DNA of 33,911 bases from Rhodospirillales bacterium (GTDB lineage: Bacteria; Pseudomonadota; Alphaproteobacteria; ATCC43930; CGMCC-115725). The notes beneath the pieces are model-generated. The model searched no databases, was not told the origin of the DNA, and saw only the letters and a list, made by a program, of their open reading frames with translations. Shown here in pieces: positions 16,204-25,677 of the stretch. The translations under genes were made by a program, and so were the position numbers. Numbering within the stretch: the first letter of the stretch is position 1; every line of letters begins with the position of its first letter. Where the stretch lies: contig DAHUYF010000091.1 in the NCBI GenBank assembly GCA_027315365.1, forward strand, positions 1 to 33,911, read 5' to 3'.

Positions 16204-16277
16204 GGCGTCGGAAGCCGCAACACAACTCTTTGAGTTTGCTAGTGTTCCGGTTCCGACGCCGGGGAGCCAAGCGTCGG
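16204..16277 (+). promoter_or_regulatory. 57-nt nested hairpin with a competing third strand upstream of the DUF72 gene
   Basis: GGCGTCGGAA (16204-16213) pairs exactly with TTCCGACGCC (16251-16260). Inside, CCG pairs with CGG, AACAC (16219-16223) with GTGTT (16242-16246) and AACTC (16224-16228) with GAGTT (16232-16236), around a TTT loop. Interruptions are one bulged G, one C-C mismatch and the 5-base bulge TGCTA. A third segment, GCGTCGG (16271-16277), can also pair with CCGACGC (16253-16259), giving a mutually exclusive hairpin. The element ends 45 bases before the DUF72 start. It may be an RNA leader switch, a DNA cruciform or a mobile-repeat remnant. Confidence 0.5.
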
Positions 16278-16321
16278 GGGCGGAACACCAGCCTGCCCGC
16301 GGAGCGGCAAGGAGGAGCGGC

Positions 16322-17110
16322 ATGTCGATCAGGGTCGGCGTCGGCGGTTGGATCTATCCGCCCTGGCGCGGGACGTTCTACCCGCCCGGCCTGGCGCGAG
16401 CGCGGGAACTCGGCCATGCCAGCCGGCATCTCACCTCGATCGAGGTCAACGGCACCTTCTACGGCGCGCAGAAGCCGGCGAGTTTTCGTCGCTGGCGGGC
16501 CGAGACGCCGGAGGACTTCGTCTTCGCGCTGAAAGGCCCGCGCTTCGTGACGCAGCGCCGCGCGCTGGGTGAGGCGGGCGCATCGATCGAGCGCTTCTTC
16601 GCCAGCGGCGTACTCGAACTCGGGCCGAAGCTCGGTCCGATCCTCTGGCAGCTGCCGGCGACCACGCCCTTCGACCCGGACAATCTCGGCGCCTTCCTCG
16701 CCCTGCTACCGCGCCGCCGCGACGGCAGGGAGATCCGGCACGCGATCGAGGCCGGCCATCCGAGCTTTGCCGAGGACGCCTGGCTGGCGCTGCTGCGCCG
16801 CTTCGGCGTCGCCGTCGCGATCGTCGATTCCGACCGCCACCCGTTGCTCGTCGACGCCACCGCCGATTTTTTCTATGCCCGGCTGCGTCGCTGCGCGGCC
16901 GCCGAGGCGACGGGGTATCCGCCGGCCGCGCTCGACGACTGGGCCGAGCGGTGCCGGCGTTGGGCGGCAGAGGGCGGGCGCGACGGCTTCGTCTATTTCA
17001 TCAACGGCGCCAAGGAGCGTGCCCCGGCTGCGGCCGAGGCCCTCATCGCTCGTTTTGCCGCCCCCACGGAGCCGGCGGGAACCGGCCGCAGGCAGCGCCG
17101 CCGCCTGTGA
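16322..17110 (+). CDS. DUF72 (YecE-like) protein
   Basis: Encodes 262 residues with a strong AAGGAGGAG ribosome site. DUF72 proteins are TIM-barrel proteins of unproven function, conserved in bacteria and archaea. Recognisable features are VGVGGWIYPPWRGTFYP at the N-terminus, IEVNGTFYGAQKPASFRRW, FVFALKGPRFVTQRRAL, GPILWQLPATTPFD, an AIEAGHPSF segment and YFINGAKERAPAAA near the C-terminus. The family normally ends with NNT.KG.A; here the reading is INGAKERAP. Length is normal. It stands alone behind the hairpin element described upstream. Confidence 0.87.
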   Translation: MSIRVGVGGWIYPPWRGTFYPPGLARARELGHASRHLTSIEVNGTFYGAQKPASFRRWRAETPEDFVFALKGPRFVTQRRALGEAGASIERFFASGVLELGPKLGPILWQLPATTPFDPDNLGAFLALLPRRRDGREIRHAIEAGHPSFAEDAWLALLRRFGVAVAIVDSDRHPLLVDATADFFYARLRRCAAAEATGYPPAALDDWAERCRRWAAEGGRDGFVYFINGAKERAPAAAEALIARFAAPTEPAGTGRRQRRRL

Positions 17111-17188
17111 CCGGGATCACAGGCTGACCGGCCGGCCGATGCCCATCTCGGAGGCGAGGCGCCGCGTCGGCGCCCAAGGGGATTTTTC

Positions 17189-17383
17189 ATGACACCCATC
17201 GACCCGCCCGACCGAATGACCATTCTCTTTACCCCGCTCACCCGACCGCTGCTCGCGCGGCTGATGGACGGCACCAAGCACGACGCGCTCGACGCCTATG
17301 CCGAGGACTACGCTCGGCGCGCCGGCTATCGCCGCGGCGCGCAGGGCGAATGGATCGCGGAGCGGCGGCAGGCCCAGCCGTAG
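17189..17383 (+). CDS. Small hypothetical protein
   Basis: Encodes 64 residues, MTPIDPPDRMTILFTPLTRP in outline, then helix-prone sequence with many Asp, Ala and Arg. AAGGGG lies nine bases before the ATG. Not recognised; no signal, membrane span or cysteine. The codon use matches its neighbours. An internal Met at residue 10 is an alternative start. It converges with the DUF6197-like gene after 84 bases. Confidence 0.5.
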   Translation: MTPIDPPDRMTILFTPLTRPLLARLMDGTKHDALDAYAEDYARRAGYRRGAQGEWIAERRQAQP

Positions 17384-17467
17384 CAACCCCGGCCAGGTTC
17401 CGGCGGCATGCGGCGCGCCGGCCGCGCCGCATGAACATGAATCGGTGCCGGAGGCTCGGACCGCAGC

Positions 17468-17848
17468 TCAGAACAGAGCGACGAGCCGCCGCAGCAGACG
17501 TGGCTTCGCCGCCTGCGCCGGAGCGAGAGCTTCGCCGGCAAGGATGTTGTGCCGCGTCCGGTTCAGCACCTGCACGACCATCGCATGCGTCGTGGCGCGG
17601 TGGTCGTTGAAGGCCTCGATGCGCGGATAGGAGCGGCCGGTGACCTGCTCGGCCGCCCTCAGCAACGGCCCCTTCAGCACCCGATCCGCCCGCGCCTCCA
17701 GCACCGCGCCGAGAATGCAGAAGCGACCATCGCTCGATTTCAGCACGCCCTTGCACCATTTCTCCGGCCGGTCCAGCAAGGCGATGACCCGATCGATCTT
17801 GTCGAGCGTGTCGAGCTGGACCTCCATTCCTTTGCCGTCGAAGGGCAT
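17468..17848 (-). CDS. DUF6197-like protein
   Basis: Encodes 126 residues from MPFDGKGMEVQLD, with GGAGG five bases before the ATG. A longer in-frame start at 18100 adds non-conserved sequence. The pattern KWCKGVLKSSDGRFCILGAVLEA, then a central helix, then IEAFNDHRATTHAMVVQVLNRT, follows the DUF6197 family, whose members have W-x-x-G, G-x-x-C-x-x-GA and FND motifs. Function is unknown. Tail residues are basic, and two Cys (in WCKG and RFCILG) may be structural or metal-binding. The assignment is by eye. Confidence 0.65.
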   Translation of the reverse strand: MPFDGKGMEVQLDTLDKIDRVIALLDRPEKWCKGVLKSSDGRFCILGAVLEARADRVLKGPLLRAAEQVTGRSYPRIEAFNDHRATTHAMVVQVLNRTRHNILAGEALAPAQAAKPRLLRRLVALF

Positions 17849-18221
17849 GGCATCCTCCATTCCATGGTTGCACAACGCCAGGAAGCAAGGTGCGGACGGA
17901 GCCCAGGGCAGGCGACGCCGGATGGCGCCGGCTTGCCGCCTCGCCCGGCGCTGCGGATGTACCGTCGGCGGTCGGAGAGAGGCGGCAGCGTCGCTGCGTC
18001 CCACAACGATAAATCCGCTTGCGGCGAGACGCCATTGCATAAGCATGGGGGCGGACCGGCGCGGCGTGCTGCGGAAGATGCTGACCGGTACCGAGAGCAC
18101 CGCCTATCCGGTGACCATCTCAATAGCCATGGGCACTCCCTACCCGGCCTTTTCTCGCACAAGGTGCGGCCGCTTGCGCTCACACTCGCCGGGTGCGACG
18201 ATTGGCGTCGGAGGTGCAAGC
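17849..18221. other. 373-bp divergent intergenic region without a recognised gene
   Basis: Between the DUF6197-like gene (minus) and the methyltransferase gene (plus). The frame leading into the methyltransferase is open across it, but codons look non-coding and the only good ribosome site is GGAGG just before 18222. A small dyad GTTG-CA-CAAC lies about 20 bases upstream of the DUF6197-like start. No RNA gene or clear promoter was recognised. Confidence 0.5.
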
Positions 18222-19019
18222 ATGTTCTCCAATCCCTATGTCGGCGCCCGTACTGGCGAGGAGAGCCGCGAGGCCCAGGAACGCAACCGCGCCTGGTGGG
18301 AACGGCTCCCGATGACTTACGAAGCCTGGGAAGCAAAGGACCGCTCCACCGATCGGGAGCGCATCGTCGGCCGGTTCCTGGACGGCAACCCCTGGCTCAC
18401 GCGCGACTATTTCGCGCAGTTCCGCGGCAAGGACGTGCTTGAGATCGGTTGCGGCGGCGGCCCTGCTTCCGTGCTCTTTGCCGAGGCCGGAGCGCGGATT
18501 ACGGCAATCGACTTGACCGAAGCCGCCGTCGAGATGACCAAGCGGCACACCGATGGCCTCCCTGCGACGGTCGAACGTATGGACGCAGAGCGCATGACCT
18601 TTCCCGATGCCAGTTTCGACCATGTCTTTTCCTGGGGCGTCCTGCACCACTCCGCACGTCCCGAGCGCGCCTTCGCCGAGGTCGCCCGCGTGCTGCGCCC
18701 CGGCGGCACTGCGCTCATCATGGTCTACAACCGCACGAGCCTGCGTTATTGGGTCAAGGGGGCGATCTGGCTGCTGCTCCGCGGCCGCATCTTCCGCGGC
18801 GACGGCTTTTCCAGCGTGCAGCGCTTCTTTACCGACGGCTATTTTCACCGCCACTTCACGCGGCGCGAACTGGGCGAGGCGCTCGCTCCCCTCCGCGTCG
18901 AGCGGATGAGCGTGACACACATGGGAAAGCGGATGCTGCCGCTGATCCCGCTGTCGCTGGACCAATGGGCAAAGCGGCATTGGGGATGGCTTCTCGTCGC
19001 CGAGCTTCGCCACCCATAG
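18222..19019 (+). CDS. Class I SAM-dependent methyltransferase
   Basis: Encodes 265 residues with GGAGG seven bases before the ATG. Motif I VLEIGCGGGPASVLFAEAG, the acidic residue after strand 2 in ITAIDLTEAA, motif II region FSWGVLHHSARPERAF and motif III VARVLRPGGTALIMVYN define a Rossmann methyltransferase of the Methyltransf_11 type. The N-terminus (YEAWEAKDRSTDRERIV) and the C-terminal region with YFHRHFTRRELGEAL and THMGKRMLPLIPLS resemble methyltransferases that act on lipids, quinones or sugars. The C-terminal hydrophobic WLLLRG and LPLIPLS segments hint at membrane association. The substrate is unknown. Confidence 0.85.
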   Translation: MFSNPYVGARTGEESREAQERNRAWWERLPMTYEAWEAKDRSTDRERIVGRFLDGNPWLTRDYFAQFRGKDVLEIGCGGGPASVLFAEAGARITAIDLTEAAVEMTKRHTDGLPATVERMDAERMTFPDASFDHVFSWGVLHHSARPERAFAEVARVLRPGGTALIMVYNRTSLRYWVKGAIWLLLRGRIFRGDGFSSVQRFFTDGYFHRHFTRRELGEALAPLRVERMSVTHMGKRMLPLIPLSLDQWAKRHWGWLLVAELRHP

Positions 19020-19077
19020 GGGACATGATGCGCGACTCCAGCCGGATCGACGGCACATCCGTCAGGCGGCCGCGCGA

Positions 19078-19701
19078 ATGCTGAAACTTTATTATGCCGC
19101 CCATACCTGCGCGCTTGCGTCGCATATCGTGCTCGAAGAAGCGGGCGCGACCTATGAGACGGTGCGGCTCGACCTCCAGGCCGGCGAGCAGCGCTCGGCA
19201 GCATATCTGGCGATCAATCCGAAAGGCCGGGTCCCGACGCTGCTTGCCGAGGGCGGCGCGCTGACCGAGACGCCGGCGCTTCTGGTCTTCATCGCGCAGC
19301 GCCATCCCGGCGCCGATCTCGCGCCCTTCGACGACGCCTTCGCCTTCGCGCGCGTGCAGGCCTTCAACAGCTATCTCTGCTCGACCGTCCATGTCGCGCA
19401 TGCGCACCGCATGCGCGGCTCCCGCTGGGCCGACGAGCCCGCGGCGATCGCGGCAATGCAGCGCAAGGTACCGCAAGCGGTCGGCGACTGCTTCGATCTG
19501 ATCGAACGGGGTATGCTCAGGGGTCCCTGGGTGATGGGCGAGCGCTATACGATCTGCGACGCCTACCTCTTCACCCTGGCGCAATGGCTCGAAGCCGACG
19601 GCGTCGATCCCGCCCGCCTCCCGCGGGTCTGCGATCACCGGCGCCGCATGGCAGAGCGTCCGGCCGTGCAGCGGGCGATCGCCGCCGAACTCGGCACTTA
19701 G
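19078..19701 (+). CDS. gst: Glutathione S-transferase
   Basis: Encodes 207 residues with the two-domain GST layout. The N-terminal thioredoxin-like half has MLKLYYAAHTCALASHIVLEEAG, where the Cys and His of TCALASHI match the beta-class glutathione site, and the cis-Pro loop NPKGRVPTL followed by LTETPALLVFIA. The C-terminal all-helical domain includes YTICDAYLFTLAQWL, the usual N-capping box. It would conjugate or transfer glutathione in the cytoplasm. It lies 58 bases after the methyltransferase stop and may share its transcript, though the two have no clear functional link. Confidence 0.9.
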   Translation: MLKLYYAAHTCALASHIVLEEAGATYETVRLDLQAGEQRSAAYLAINPKGRVPTLLAEGGALTETPALLVFIAQRHPGADLAPFDDAFAFARVQAFNSYLCSTVHVAHAHRMRGSRWADEPAAIAAMQRKVPQAVGDCFDLIERGMLRGPWVMGERYTICDAYLFTLAQWLEADGVDPARLPRVCDHRRRMAERPAVQRAIAAELGT

Positions 19702-19738
19702 GGCAGGGCTGCACGGCTGGGCCGAAGGCCGGCCGGCG

Positions 19739-19963
19739 TCAGTGCCGGGCGGCGGTCTCCTTCAGGCGCTCGACTGCGCGGCGCACGAGCGGATCGAGCC
19801 CCTCTCCGCCGGCGTCGAGATGGGCGAAGATCGCGCTGCGCATGCGCGGGTCCCAGAACAGGGCGAGATGCTCGGAGATCGCCGCGACCGCCTTTTCCTC
19901 GCCCTGATGGGTGAAGAACTTGCCGATCTGATTGGCCATGTAGACGAGTCTCTCAGGCAACAT
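19739..19963 (-). CDS. fdsD: Formate dehydrogenase accessory/delta subunit FdsD
   Basis: Encodes 74 residues starting [17 protein letters not shown]. The motif MANQIG-FF and [11 protein letters not shown] near the middle are characteristic of FdsD, a small protein needed for a fully active cytoplasmic NAD-linked molybdenum formate dehydrogenase. Its start overlaps the fdhD stop by 11 bases. It is the last gene of the operon. An in-frame upstream extension lies inside fdhD and is ignored. Confidence 0.9.
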   Translation of the reverse strand: MLPERLVYMANQIGKFFTHQGEEKAVAAISEHLALFWDPRMRSAIFAHLDAGGEGLDPLVRRAVERLKETAARH

Positions 19964-20780
19964 GGTCGACCGCCGCCAGATCGAGGCGCGCGCCATGAGT
20001 GAAGACCTCGAAACCGTCGTCGCGCGCGACGGCCACGAGCGTGATACCGGCGGCATCGGCGACGCGCACCGCCAACGCCGTCGGCGCCGACACCGCCACG
20101 ATCACCGGCGCGCCCATCACCGCCGCCTTCTGCACCATCTCCACCGAAACGCGGCTGGTCAGCAGCACGACGCCGCGCGCCGCCGGAACCGACGCCCGCG
20201 CCAGCGCGCCGGCGAGCTTGTCGAGCGCGTTGTGGCGACCGACATCCTCGCGCAGCGCGACGAGACCCGCCGCCGGATCCCAGAAGGCGGCGGCGTGGAC
20301 CGCGCGCGTCTCCCGGTTGATCGCCTGACGCGACGGGAGCGAGGCGAGCGCCGCCGCGATCGTCTCGGCCGAGACCCTGATGTCGCTGATCACCTGTGGC
20401 GGCGAGCGCGTCGCCTCGGCCAGGCTCTCCATGCCGCAGAGACCGCAGCCGGTCACCCCCGCGAGGTGGCGCCGCCGCCGATGGAAGGCCTCGCTGCGCG
20501 CCGGCGCGATCGACATCCTGAGCTCGATACCCTCCTCGCCCGGCACCACCTCCAGCTCCTCGATCTCGCCCGGCGCCGCGACGATGCGCTCCGCCAAGCT
20601 GAAGCCGACGGCGAAATCCTCGAGATCGGCCGGCGTCGCCATCATCACCGCATGGGTGGAGCGGTTGTAGGTAAGCGCCACCGCAGTCTCCTCGGGGATG
20701 GCGCGCTCGCCGGCATCGGCCGCCCCGCCGCGCCAGGAGACGCGCGCGACGCGGCGGACGGGCGCAGGCAGCAGGCTCAC
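19953..20780 (-). CDS. fdhD: Formate dehydrogenase sulfurtransferase/chaperone FdhD (FdsC)
   Basis: Encodes 275 residues starting at GTG (20780), which overlaps the fdsA stop in a GTGA junction. FdhD/FdsC moves sulfur to the bis-MGD molybdenum cofactor and inserts it into FdsA. The essential Cys-x-x-Cys is seen as GCGLCG (Cys112, Cys115). Other family marks are [52 protein letters not shown] and the terminal [13 protein letters not shown]. The position between fdsA and fdsD is the usual fdsC slot. Confidence 0.93.
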   Translation of the reverse strand: MSLLPAPVRRVARVSWRGGAADAGERAIPEETAVALTYNRSTHAVMMATPADLEDFAVGFSLAERIVAAPGEIEELEVVPGEEGIELRMSIAPARSEAFHRRRRHLAGVTGCGLCGMESLAEATRSPPQVISDIRVSAETIAAALASLPSRQAINRETRAVHAAAFWDPAAGLVALREDVGRHNALDKLAGALARASVPAARGVVLLTSRVSVEMVQKAAVMGAPVIVAVSAPTALAVRVADAAGITLVAVARDDGFEVFTHGARLDLAAVDHVA

Positions 20781-23623
20781 TCCGCCGCCTCCGCCGGCGC
20801 TGCGATGCGGCGCGTCTTCTCCGACAGCTCGCGATAATGCTCCTGCCACTCGGTCGGGCCGTTCGACGGCATCACCTGCACGGCCGTCACCTTGTATTCG
20901 GGGCAGTTGGTCGCCCAGTCCGAATACTCGGTGGTGACCACATTGGCCTGCGTCATCGGATGGTGGAATGTGGTGTAGACGACGCCCGGGGCGACACGGT
21001 CGGTAATGAAGGCGCGCAGGCTCGTCGCGCCGGCCCGGCTCGCGAGACTCACCCAGTCGCCGTCGCGGACGCCGCGCTGCTCGGCATCATGCGGATGGAT
21101 CTCCAGCCGGTCCTCTTCGTGCCAGACGACGTTTTCGGTGCGCCGCGTCTGGGCGCCGACATTGTACTGGCTGAGAATGCGCCCGGTGGTCAGCAGCAGC
21201 GGGAAGCGCGGCCCGGTGCGCTCGTCGGTCGGCACGTATTCGGTGATGACGAATTTGCCGCGGCCGCGCACGAAGCCATTTATATGCATGACCGGCGTGC
21301 CGGTGGGCGCCTTGTCGTTGCACGGCCACTGCACCGAGCCTTCCGCCGCGAGTTTCTCGTAGGAAACCCCCGCGAAGGTCGGCGTCGAGCGCGCGATCTC
21401 GTCCATGATCTCGGACGGATGGCGGTAGCGCATCGGGAAGCCCAGCGCCTCGGAGAGCGCTATCGTGATCTCCCAATCCGCCATGCCCTGACGCGGCGCC
21501 ATCACCTTGCGCACCAGGTTGATGCGGCGTTCGGCGTTGGTGAAGGTCCCGTCCTTCTCGAGGAAGGTCGAGCCCGGCAGGAAGACATGGGCGAAATTCG
21601 CCGTCTCGTTCAGGAAGAGATCCTGGATGACGACACATTCCATCGCCTCGAGCCCGGCGGTGACGTGATGGGTGTCGGGATCAGATTGCGCGATATCCTC
21701 GCCCTGGATGTAGAGCCCCTTGAAGGAGCCGGTCACCGCCGCGTCGAGCATGTTCGGGATGCGCAGGCCCGGCTCGCCATCGAGCGTCACGCCCCACAGC
21801 GATTCGAACAAGGCGCGCGTCGCGTCGTCGGAGATGTGGCGATAGCCCGAGAACTCGTGCGGGAACGAGCCCATGTCGCAAGAGCCCTGCACGTTGTTCT
21901 GGCCGCGCAGCGGGTTCACCCCCACGCCCGGCCGGCCGATATTGCCGGTCGCCATGGCGAGATTGGCGATCGCCATGACGGCGGTGGTGCCCTGGCTGTG
22001 CTCGGTGACGCCCAGCCCGTAATAGATCGCCGCGTTGCCGCCCGTGGCGTAGAGCCGCGCGGCGGCGCGGATCAGCTCGGCCGACACGCCCGACGTCTTC
22101 TCGACCGCCTCGGGGCTGTTGCGCTCCTCGGCGACGAAGCCGGCCCAATCCCGGAACTCGTCGAGCTCGCAGCGCTCGCGCACGAAGCGTTCGTCGACGA
22201 GACCTTCGGTGACGATGACATGCGCCATGGCGGTGAGCACGGCGACGTTGGTGCCGGGCCGCAGCGGCAGGTGATAGGTGGCTTCGACATGCGGCGTCCG
22301 CACGAGGTCGATGCGCCGCGGGTCGAGGACGATGAGCTTCGCGCCCTCGCGCAGGCGCTTCTTCATCCGCGAAGCAAAGACCGGATGGCCATCGGTCGGG
22401 TTGGCGCCGACCACCATGATGACATCGGTGTGGTCGACCGAATCGAAATCCTGCGTCCCGGCCGAGGTGCCGAAGGTGGTCTTCAAGCCGTATCCCGTCG
22501 GCGAATGGCAGACGCGGGCGCAGGTGTCGACATTGTTGTTGCCGAAAGCGGCGCGGACGAGCTTCTGGACGAGGAAGGTCTCCTCGTTGGTGCAGCGCGA
22601 CGAGGTGATGCCGCCGATCGCCGAGCGGCCGTAGGTCTCCTGGATGCGGCGGAACTCGGACGCCGCCCGCCCGATCGCCTCCTCCCACGACACCTCGCGC
22701 CAGGGATCGGTGATCTTCTCGCGGATCATCGGCTTGAGGATCCGGTCGCGATGGGTGGCGTAGCCCCAGGCGAAGCGGCCCTTGACGCAGGAATGGCCGT
22801 GATTGGCCTTGCCATCCTTGTAAGGCACCATGCGGATGAGCTCGTCGCCGCGCATCTCCGCCTTGAAGCTACAGCCGACGCCGCAATAGGCGCAGGTCGT
22901 GACCACGGAATGCTCGGGCTGGCCGCTCTCGATCACCGACTTCTCGATCAGCGTCGCGGTCGGACAAGCCTGCACGCAGGCGCCGCAGGACACGCATTCG
23001 GATTCCAGAAACGGCTCCGCCATGCCGGCCGAGACCTTGGAGGCGAAGCCGCGCCCGTCGATGGTCAGCGCGAAGGTGCCCTGCACTTCCTCGCAGGCGC
23101 GCACGCAGCGCGAGCAGACGATGCACTTGGCGGGATCGAAGGTGAAATAGGGATTGGACTCGTCCTTCACCGCCGTGAGGTGGTTATCGCCGGCGTAGCC
23201 GTAGCGCACCTCGCGCAATCCCACCGCGCCGGCCATGTCCTGCAGCTCGCAATCGCCGTTGGCGGCGCAGGTGAGACAGTCGAGCGGATGATCGGAGATG
23301 TAGAGCTCCATCACCCCGCGCCGCAGCTGCTTCAGCCGGTCGGTCTGGGTCGAGACGACCAGCCCCGGCGCCACCGGCGTGGTGCAGGACGCCGGCGTTC
23401 CGGCGCGGCCCTGGATCTCGACGAGGCAGAGCCGGCAGGAGCCGAACGCGTCGACGCTGTCGGTGGCGCAAAGCTTCGGCACCTGGACGCCGGCTTCCAT
23501 CGCGGCGCGCATGATCGAGGTGCCTTCCGGCACGCTGACCGCGAAGCCGTCGATGGTCAGACTGACCATCTTCTCCGCCTTGGACGGCGGCGTACCGAAA
23601 TCGATCTCCTGGACGAGCGGCAT
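20777..23623 (-). CDS. fdsA: NAD-dependent formate dehydrogenase, molybdenum catalytic subunit FdsA
   Basis: Encodes 948 residues. It oxidises formate to CO2 and passes electrons through iron-sulfur clusters to FdsB. The N-terminal part is NuoG-like: a [2Fe-2S] site (Cys52, 63, 66, 80), the His-Cys3 cluster [14 protein letters not shown] (His112, Cys116, 119, 125), then [11 protein letters not shown] and [11 protein letters not shown] clusters. The MoCo domain begins at CAYCGVGC (244-251). The active-site pair is Cys372-His373 in [11 protein letters not shown]; Cys, not selenocysteine, ligates Mo. The start [10 protein letters not shown] follows GGAGAGG; an in-frame ATG nine codons earlier lacks it. 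The C-terminal molybdopterin dinucleotide-binding domain includes [16 protein letters not shown]. Confidence 0.96.
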   Translation of the reverse strand: MPLVQEIDFGTPPSKAEKMVSLTIDGFAVSVPEGTSIMRAAMEAGVQVPKLCATDSVDAFGSCRLCLVEIQGRAGTPASCTTPVAPGLVVSTQTDRLKQLRRGVMELYISDHPLDCLTCAANGDCELQDMAGAVGLREVRYGYAGDNHLTAVKDESNPYFTFDPAKCIVCSRCVRACEEVQGTFALTIDGRGFASKVSAGMAEPFLESECVSCGACVQACPTATLIEKSVIESGQPEHSVVTTCAYCGVGCSFKAEMRGDELIRMVPYKDGKANHGHSCVKGRFAWGYATHRDRILKPMIREKITDPWREVSWEEAIGRAASEFRRIQETYGRSAIGGITSSRCTNEETFLVQKLVRAAFGNNNVDTCARVCHSPTGYGLKTTFGTSAGTQDFDSVDHTDVIMVVGANPTDGHPVFASRMKKRLREGAKLIVLDPRRIDLVRTPHVEATYHLPLRPGTNVAVLTAMAHVIVTEGLVDERFVRERCELDEFRDWAGFVAEERNSPEAVEKTSGVSAELIRAAARLYATGGNAAIYYGLGVTEHSQGTTAVMAIANLAMATGNIGRPGVGVNPLRGQNNVQGSCDMGSFPHEFSGYRHISDDATRALFESLWGVTLDGEPGLRIPNMLDAAVTGSFKGLYIQGEDIAQSDPDTHHVTAGLEAMECVVIQDLFLNETANFAHVFLPGSTFLEKDGTFTNAERRINLVRKVMAPRQGMADWEITIALSEALGFPMRYRHPSEIMDEIARSTPTFAGVSYEKLAAEGSVQWPCNDKAPTGTPVMHINGFVRGRGKFVITEYVPTDERTGPRFPLLLTTGRILSQYNVGAQTRRTENVVWHEEDRLEIHPHDAEQRGVRDGDWVSLASRAGATSLRAFITDRVAPGVVYTTFHHPMTQANVVTTEYSDWATNCPEYKVTAVQVMPSNGPTEWQEHYRELSEKTRRIAAPAEAAE

Positions 23624-23633
23624 GGCGCCTCTC

Positions 23634-25190
23634 CTATTCAGCGGCGGCAAGCCGCGGGCTTGCCCCGAAATCCTCGGGAAAATGCTTGAGCGCGCTCATC
23701 ACCGGATAAGGCGTGAAACCGCCGAGCGCGCAGAGCGAACCTAGCTTCATCGTGTTGCAGAGATCTTCGACCAGCGCGATATTCGCCTCGCGCTCCTCGC
23801 CGCCGCGGATGCGGTCGATCACCTCGGCGCCGCGTGTCGAGCCGATGCGGCAGGGCGTGCACTTGCCGCAGGATTCGACGGCGCAGAATTCCATCGCGAA
23901 GCGGGCCTGGCGCGCCATGTCGACGGTGTCGTCGAAGACGACGATGCCGCCATGGCCGATCAGCCCGTCGCGCGCGGTGAAGGCCTCGTAATCGAACGGT
24001 GTGTCGAAGAGCGCGCGCGGGAAATAGGCGCCGAGCGGACCGCCGACCTGCACCGCGCGCACCGGGCGGCCGCTCGCCGTGCCGCCGGCGATGTCGTCGA
24101 CAAGCTCGCCGAGGGTCAGGCCGAAGGCGGCCTCGAACAGCCCGCCCCGCTTCACATTGCCGGCGAGTTGGATCGGCATGGTGCCACGCGACCGGCCCAT
24201 GCCGAAGTCGCGATAGAAGGCCGCGCCCGAGGACAGGATGATCGGCACCGAGGCGAAGGAGATCACGTTGTTGATGACGGTGGGCTTGCCGAAGAGACCG
24301 CGATGCGCGGGCAGCGGCGGCTTGGCACGAACCATCCCGCGCTTGCCCTCGAGACTGTCGAGAAGCGCGGTCTCCTCGCCGCAGACATAGGCGCCGGCGC
24401 CGACCCTGATCTCGATGTCGAAGGGATGGGCTGAGCCGGCAACGGCCGGGCCGAGATAGCCTTCGCGCCGCGCGGCCGCGACCGCCGCCGCCATGGCAGC
24501 GACGGCGTGCGGATATTCCGAACGGATATAGACGTAGCCCTTGCTGGCGCCGGTGGCGATGCCGGCGATCGCCATGCCCTCGATGAGCACGAGGGGATCG
24601 CCCTCCATGATCATGCGGTCGGCAAAGGTGCCGGAATCGCCCTCATCGGCATTGCAGACGATGTATTTCTGCGCACCGTCGGTCTGGAGCACGGTGCGCC
24701 ACTTGATCCCGGTCGGGAAGCCGGCGCCGCCGCGGCCGCGCAAGCCGGACTGGACGACCTCCTCGACGATGGCGGCCGGCGCCAAGGCGAGGGCGCGCTC
24801 GAGCCCGACAAAGCCGCCATGCGCGCGGTAGTCGGCGATCGACAGCGGGTCGGTGATGCCGCAGCGCGCGAAGGTAAGCCGCGTCTGCCGCTTGAGGAAC
24901 GGCACCTCTTCCGGCCGCCCGATCCGCAGCGCGTGGCCGCCGCCCTGGAGCAGTCCGGCATCGAGCAGCCCCTCGACATCGTCCGCGCCCACCGGCCCAT
25001 AGGCGATACGACCCGCCTTGGTCTCGACCTCGACCATCGGCTCGAGCCAGTAGAGGCCGCGCGATCCCGTCCGCACCAGGTCGAGCACGACGTTCCGCCG
25101 CCGTGCGGCGGCGACCAGCGCCGTCGCCACCTCGTCGGCGCCGACGGCCAGCGCACCGGAATCGGCCGGTATGTAGACCCGCGCGGTCAT
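23634..25190 (-). CDS. fdsB: Formate dehydrogenase NADH/FMN subunit FdsB
   Basis: Encodes 518 residues; the ATG at 25190 overlaps the fdsG stop in an ATGA junction. The subunit takes electrons from FdsA and reduces NAD+. An N-terminal thioredoxin-like domain (about 1-100) is followed by a NuoF-like core: FMN/NAD loop GLRGRGGAGFPTG (149-161), CNADEGDSGTF and GAGAYVCGEETALLDSLEG. The [4Fe-4S] ligands are ESCGKCTPC (Cys441, 444, 447) and Cys487 in GSLCALGG. All expected residues are present, so the subunit looks intact. Confidence 0.96.
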   Translation of the reverse strand: MTARVYIPADSGALAVGADEVATALVAAARRRNVVLDLVRTGSRGLYWLEPMVEVETKAGRIAYGPVGADDVEGLLDAGLLQGGGHALRIGRPEEVPFLKRQTRLTFARCGITDPLSIADYRAHGGFVGLERALALAPAAIVEEVVQSGLRGRGGAGFPTGIKWRTVLQTDGAQKYIVCNADEGDSGTFADRMIMEGDPLVLIEGMAIAGIATGASKGYVYIRSEYPHAVAAMAAAVAAARREGYLGPAVAGSAHPFDIEIRVGAGAYVCGEETALLDSLEGKRGMVRAKPPLPAHRGLFGKPTVINNVISFASVPIILSSGAAFYRDFGMGRSRGTMPIQLAGNVKRGGLFEAAFGLTLGELVDDIAGGTASGRPVRAVQVGGPLGAYFPRALFDTPFDYEAFTARDGLIGHGGIVVFDDTVDMARQARFAMEFCAVESCGKCTPCRIGSTRGAEVIDRIRGGEEREANIALVEDLCNTMKLGSLCALGGFTPYPVMSALKHFPEDFGASPRLAAAE

Positions 25191-25657
25191 CGCCGCGCCC
25201 CATCGACCAACGCCGCGAGGCGCTTGGCGTCGAGCCGGCCGACCGGCTTGCCGTCCAGCATCGCCGCGGGCGCGCAGGCGCAGAGCCCGAGGCAATAGAC
25301 CGGTTCCAGGGTGAGCGAACCGTCGCCGGTGGTTTCGCCCCATCCCGCCTGCAATCGCGCCTGTGCCGCCTCGGCGAGGGCGTCGCCGCCCATCGACTGG
25401 CAGGCCTCGGCGCGGCAGAGCTTGAGCACATGCCGGCCCGGCGGCGCATGGCGGAAGTCGTGATAGAAGGTGACGATGCCATGCACCTCCGCCCGCGTCA
25501 GATTGAGCGCCTCGGCGATGAGCGGCACGGTGTCTTCGGGGACGTAGCCGAAAGCCTCCTGCAATGCATGCAGGATCGGCAGGGCGGCACCCTCCCTCCG
25601 CCGATGCGCTTCGATGATGGCTTCGGCGCGCTCCTTGCTCCAGGACGGGCTCGGCAC
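25187..25657 (-). CDS. fdsG: Formate dehydrogenase gamma subunit FdsG (NuoE-like)
   Basis: Encodes 156 residues from a GTG start with AAGGAGA six bases before it. It is a NuoE-type thioredoxin-fold [2Fe-2S] protein; the ligands are Cys81 and Cys86 in CRAEACQSMG and Cys122 and Cys126 in VYCLGLCACAP. The helical N-terminus LHALQEAFGYVPEDTV and HGIVTFYHDFRHAPPG is typical. It heads the fdsGBA-fdhD-fdsD operon and sits in the electron path at the FdsB side. Confidence 0.95.
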   Translation of the reverse strand: MPSPSWSKERAEAIIEAHRRREGAALPILHALQEAFGYVPEDTVPLIAEALNLTRAEVHGIVTFYHDFRHAPPGRHVLKLCRAEACQSMGGDALAEAAQARLQAGWGETTGDGSLTLEPVYCLGLCACAPAAMLDGKPVGRLDAKRLAALVDGARR

Positions 25658-25677
25658 GCTCGCTCTCCTTGATCTTT

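Noticed and set aside
20837-23689. A 950-codon open frame on the plus strand opposite fdsA
   Set aside because: It mirrors a highly conserved fdsA gene in high-GC DNA. Its translation is His/Arg/Gly-rich without any recognisable domain.
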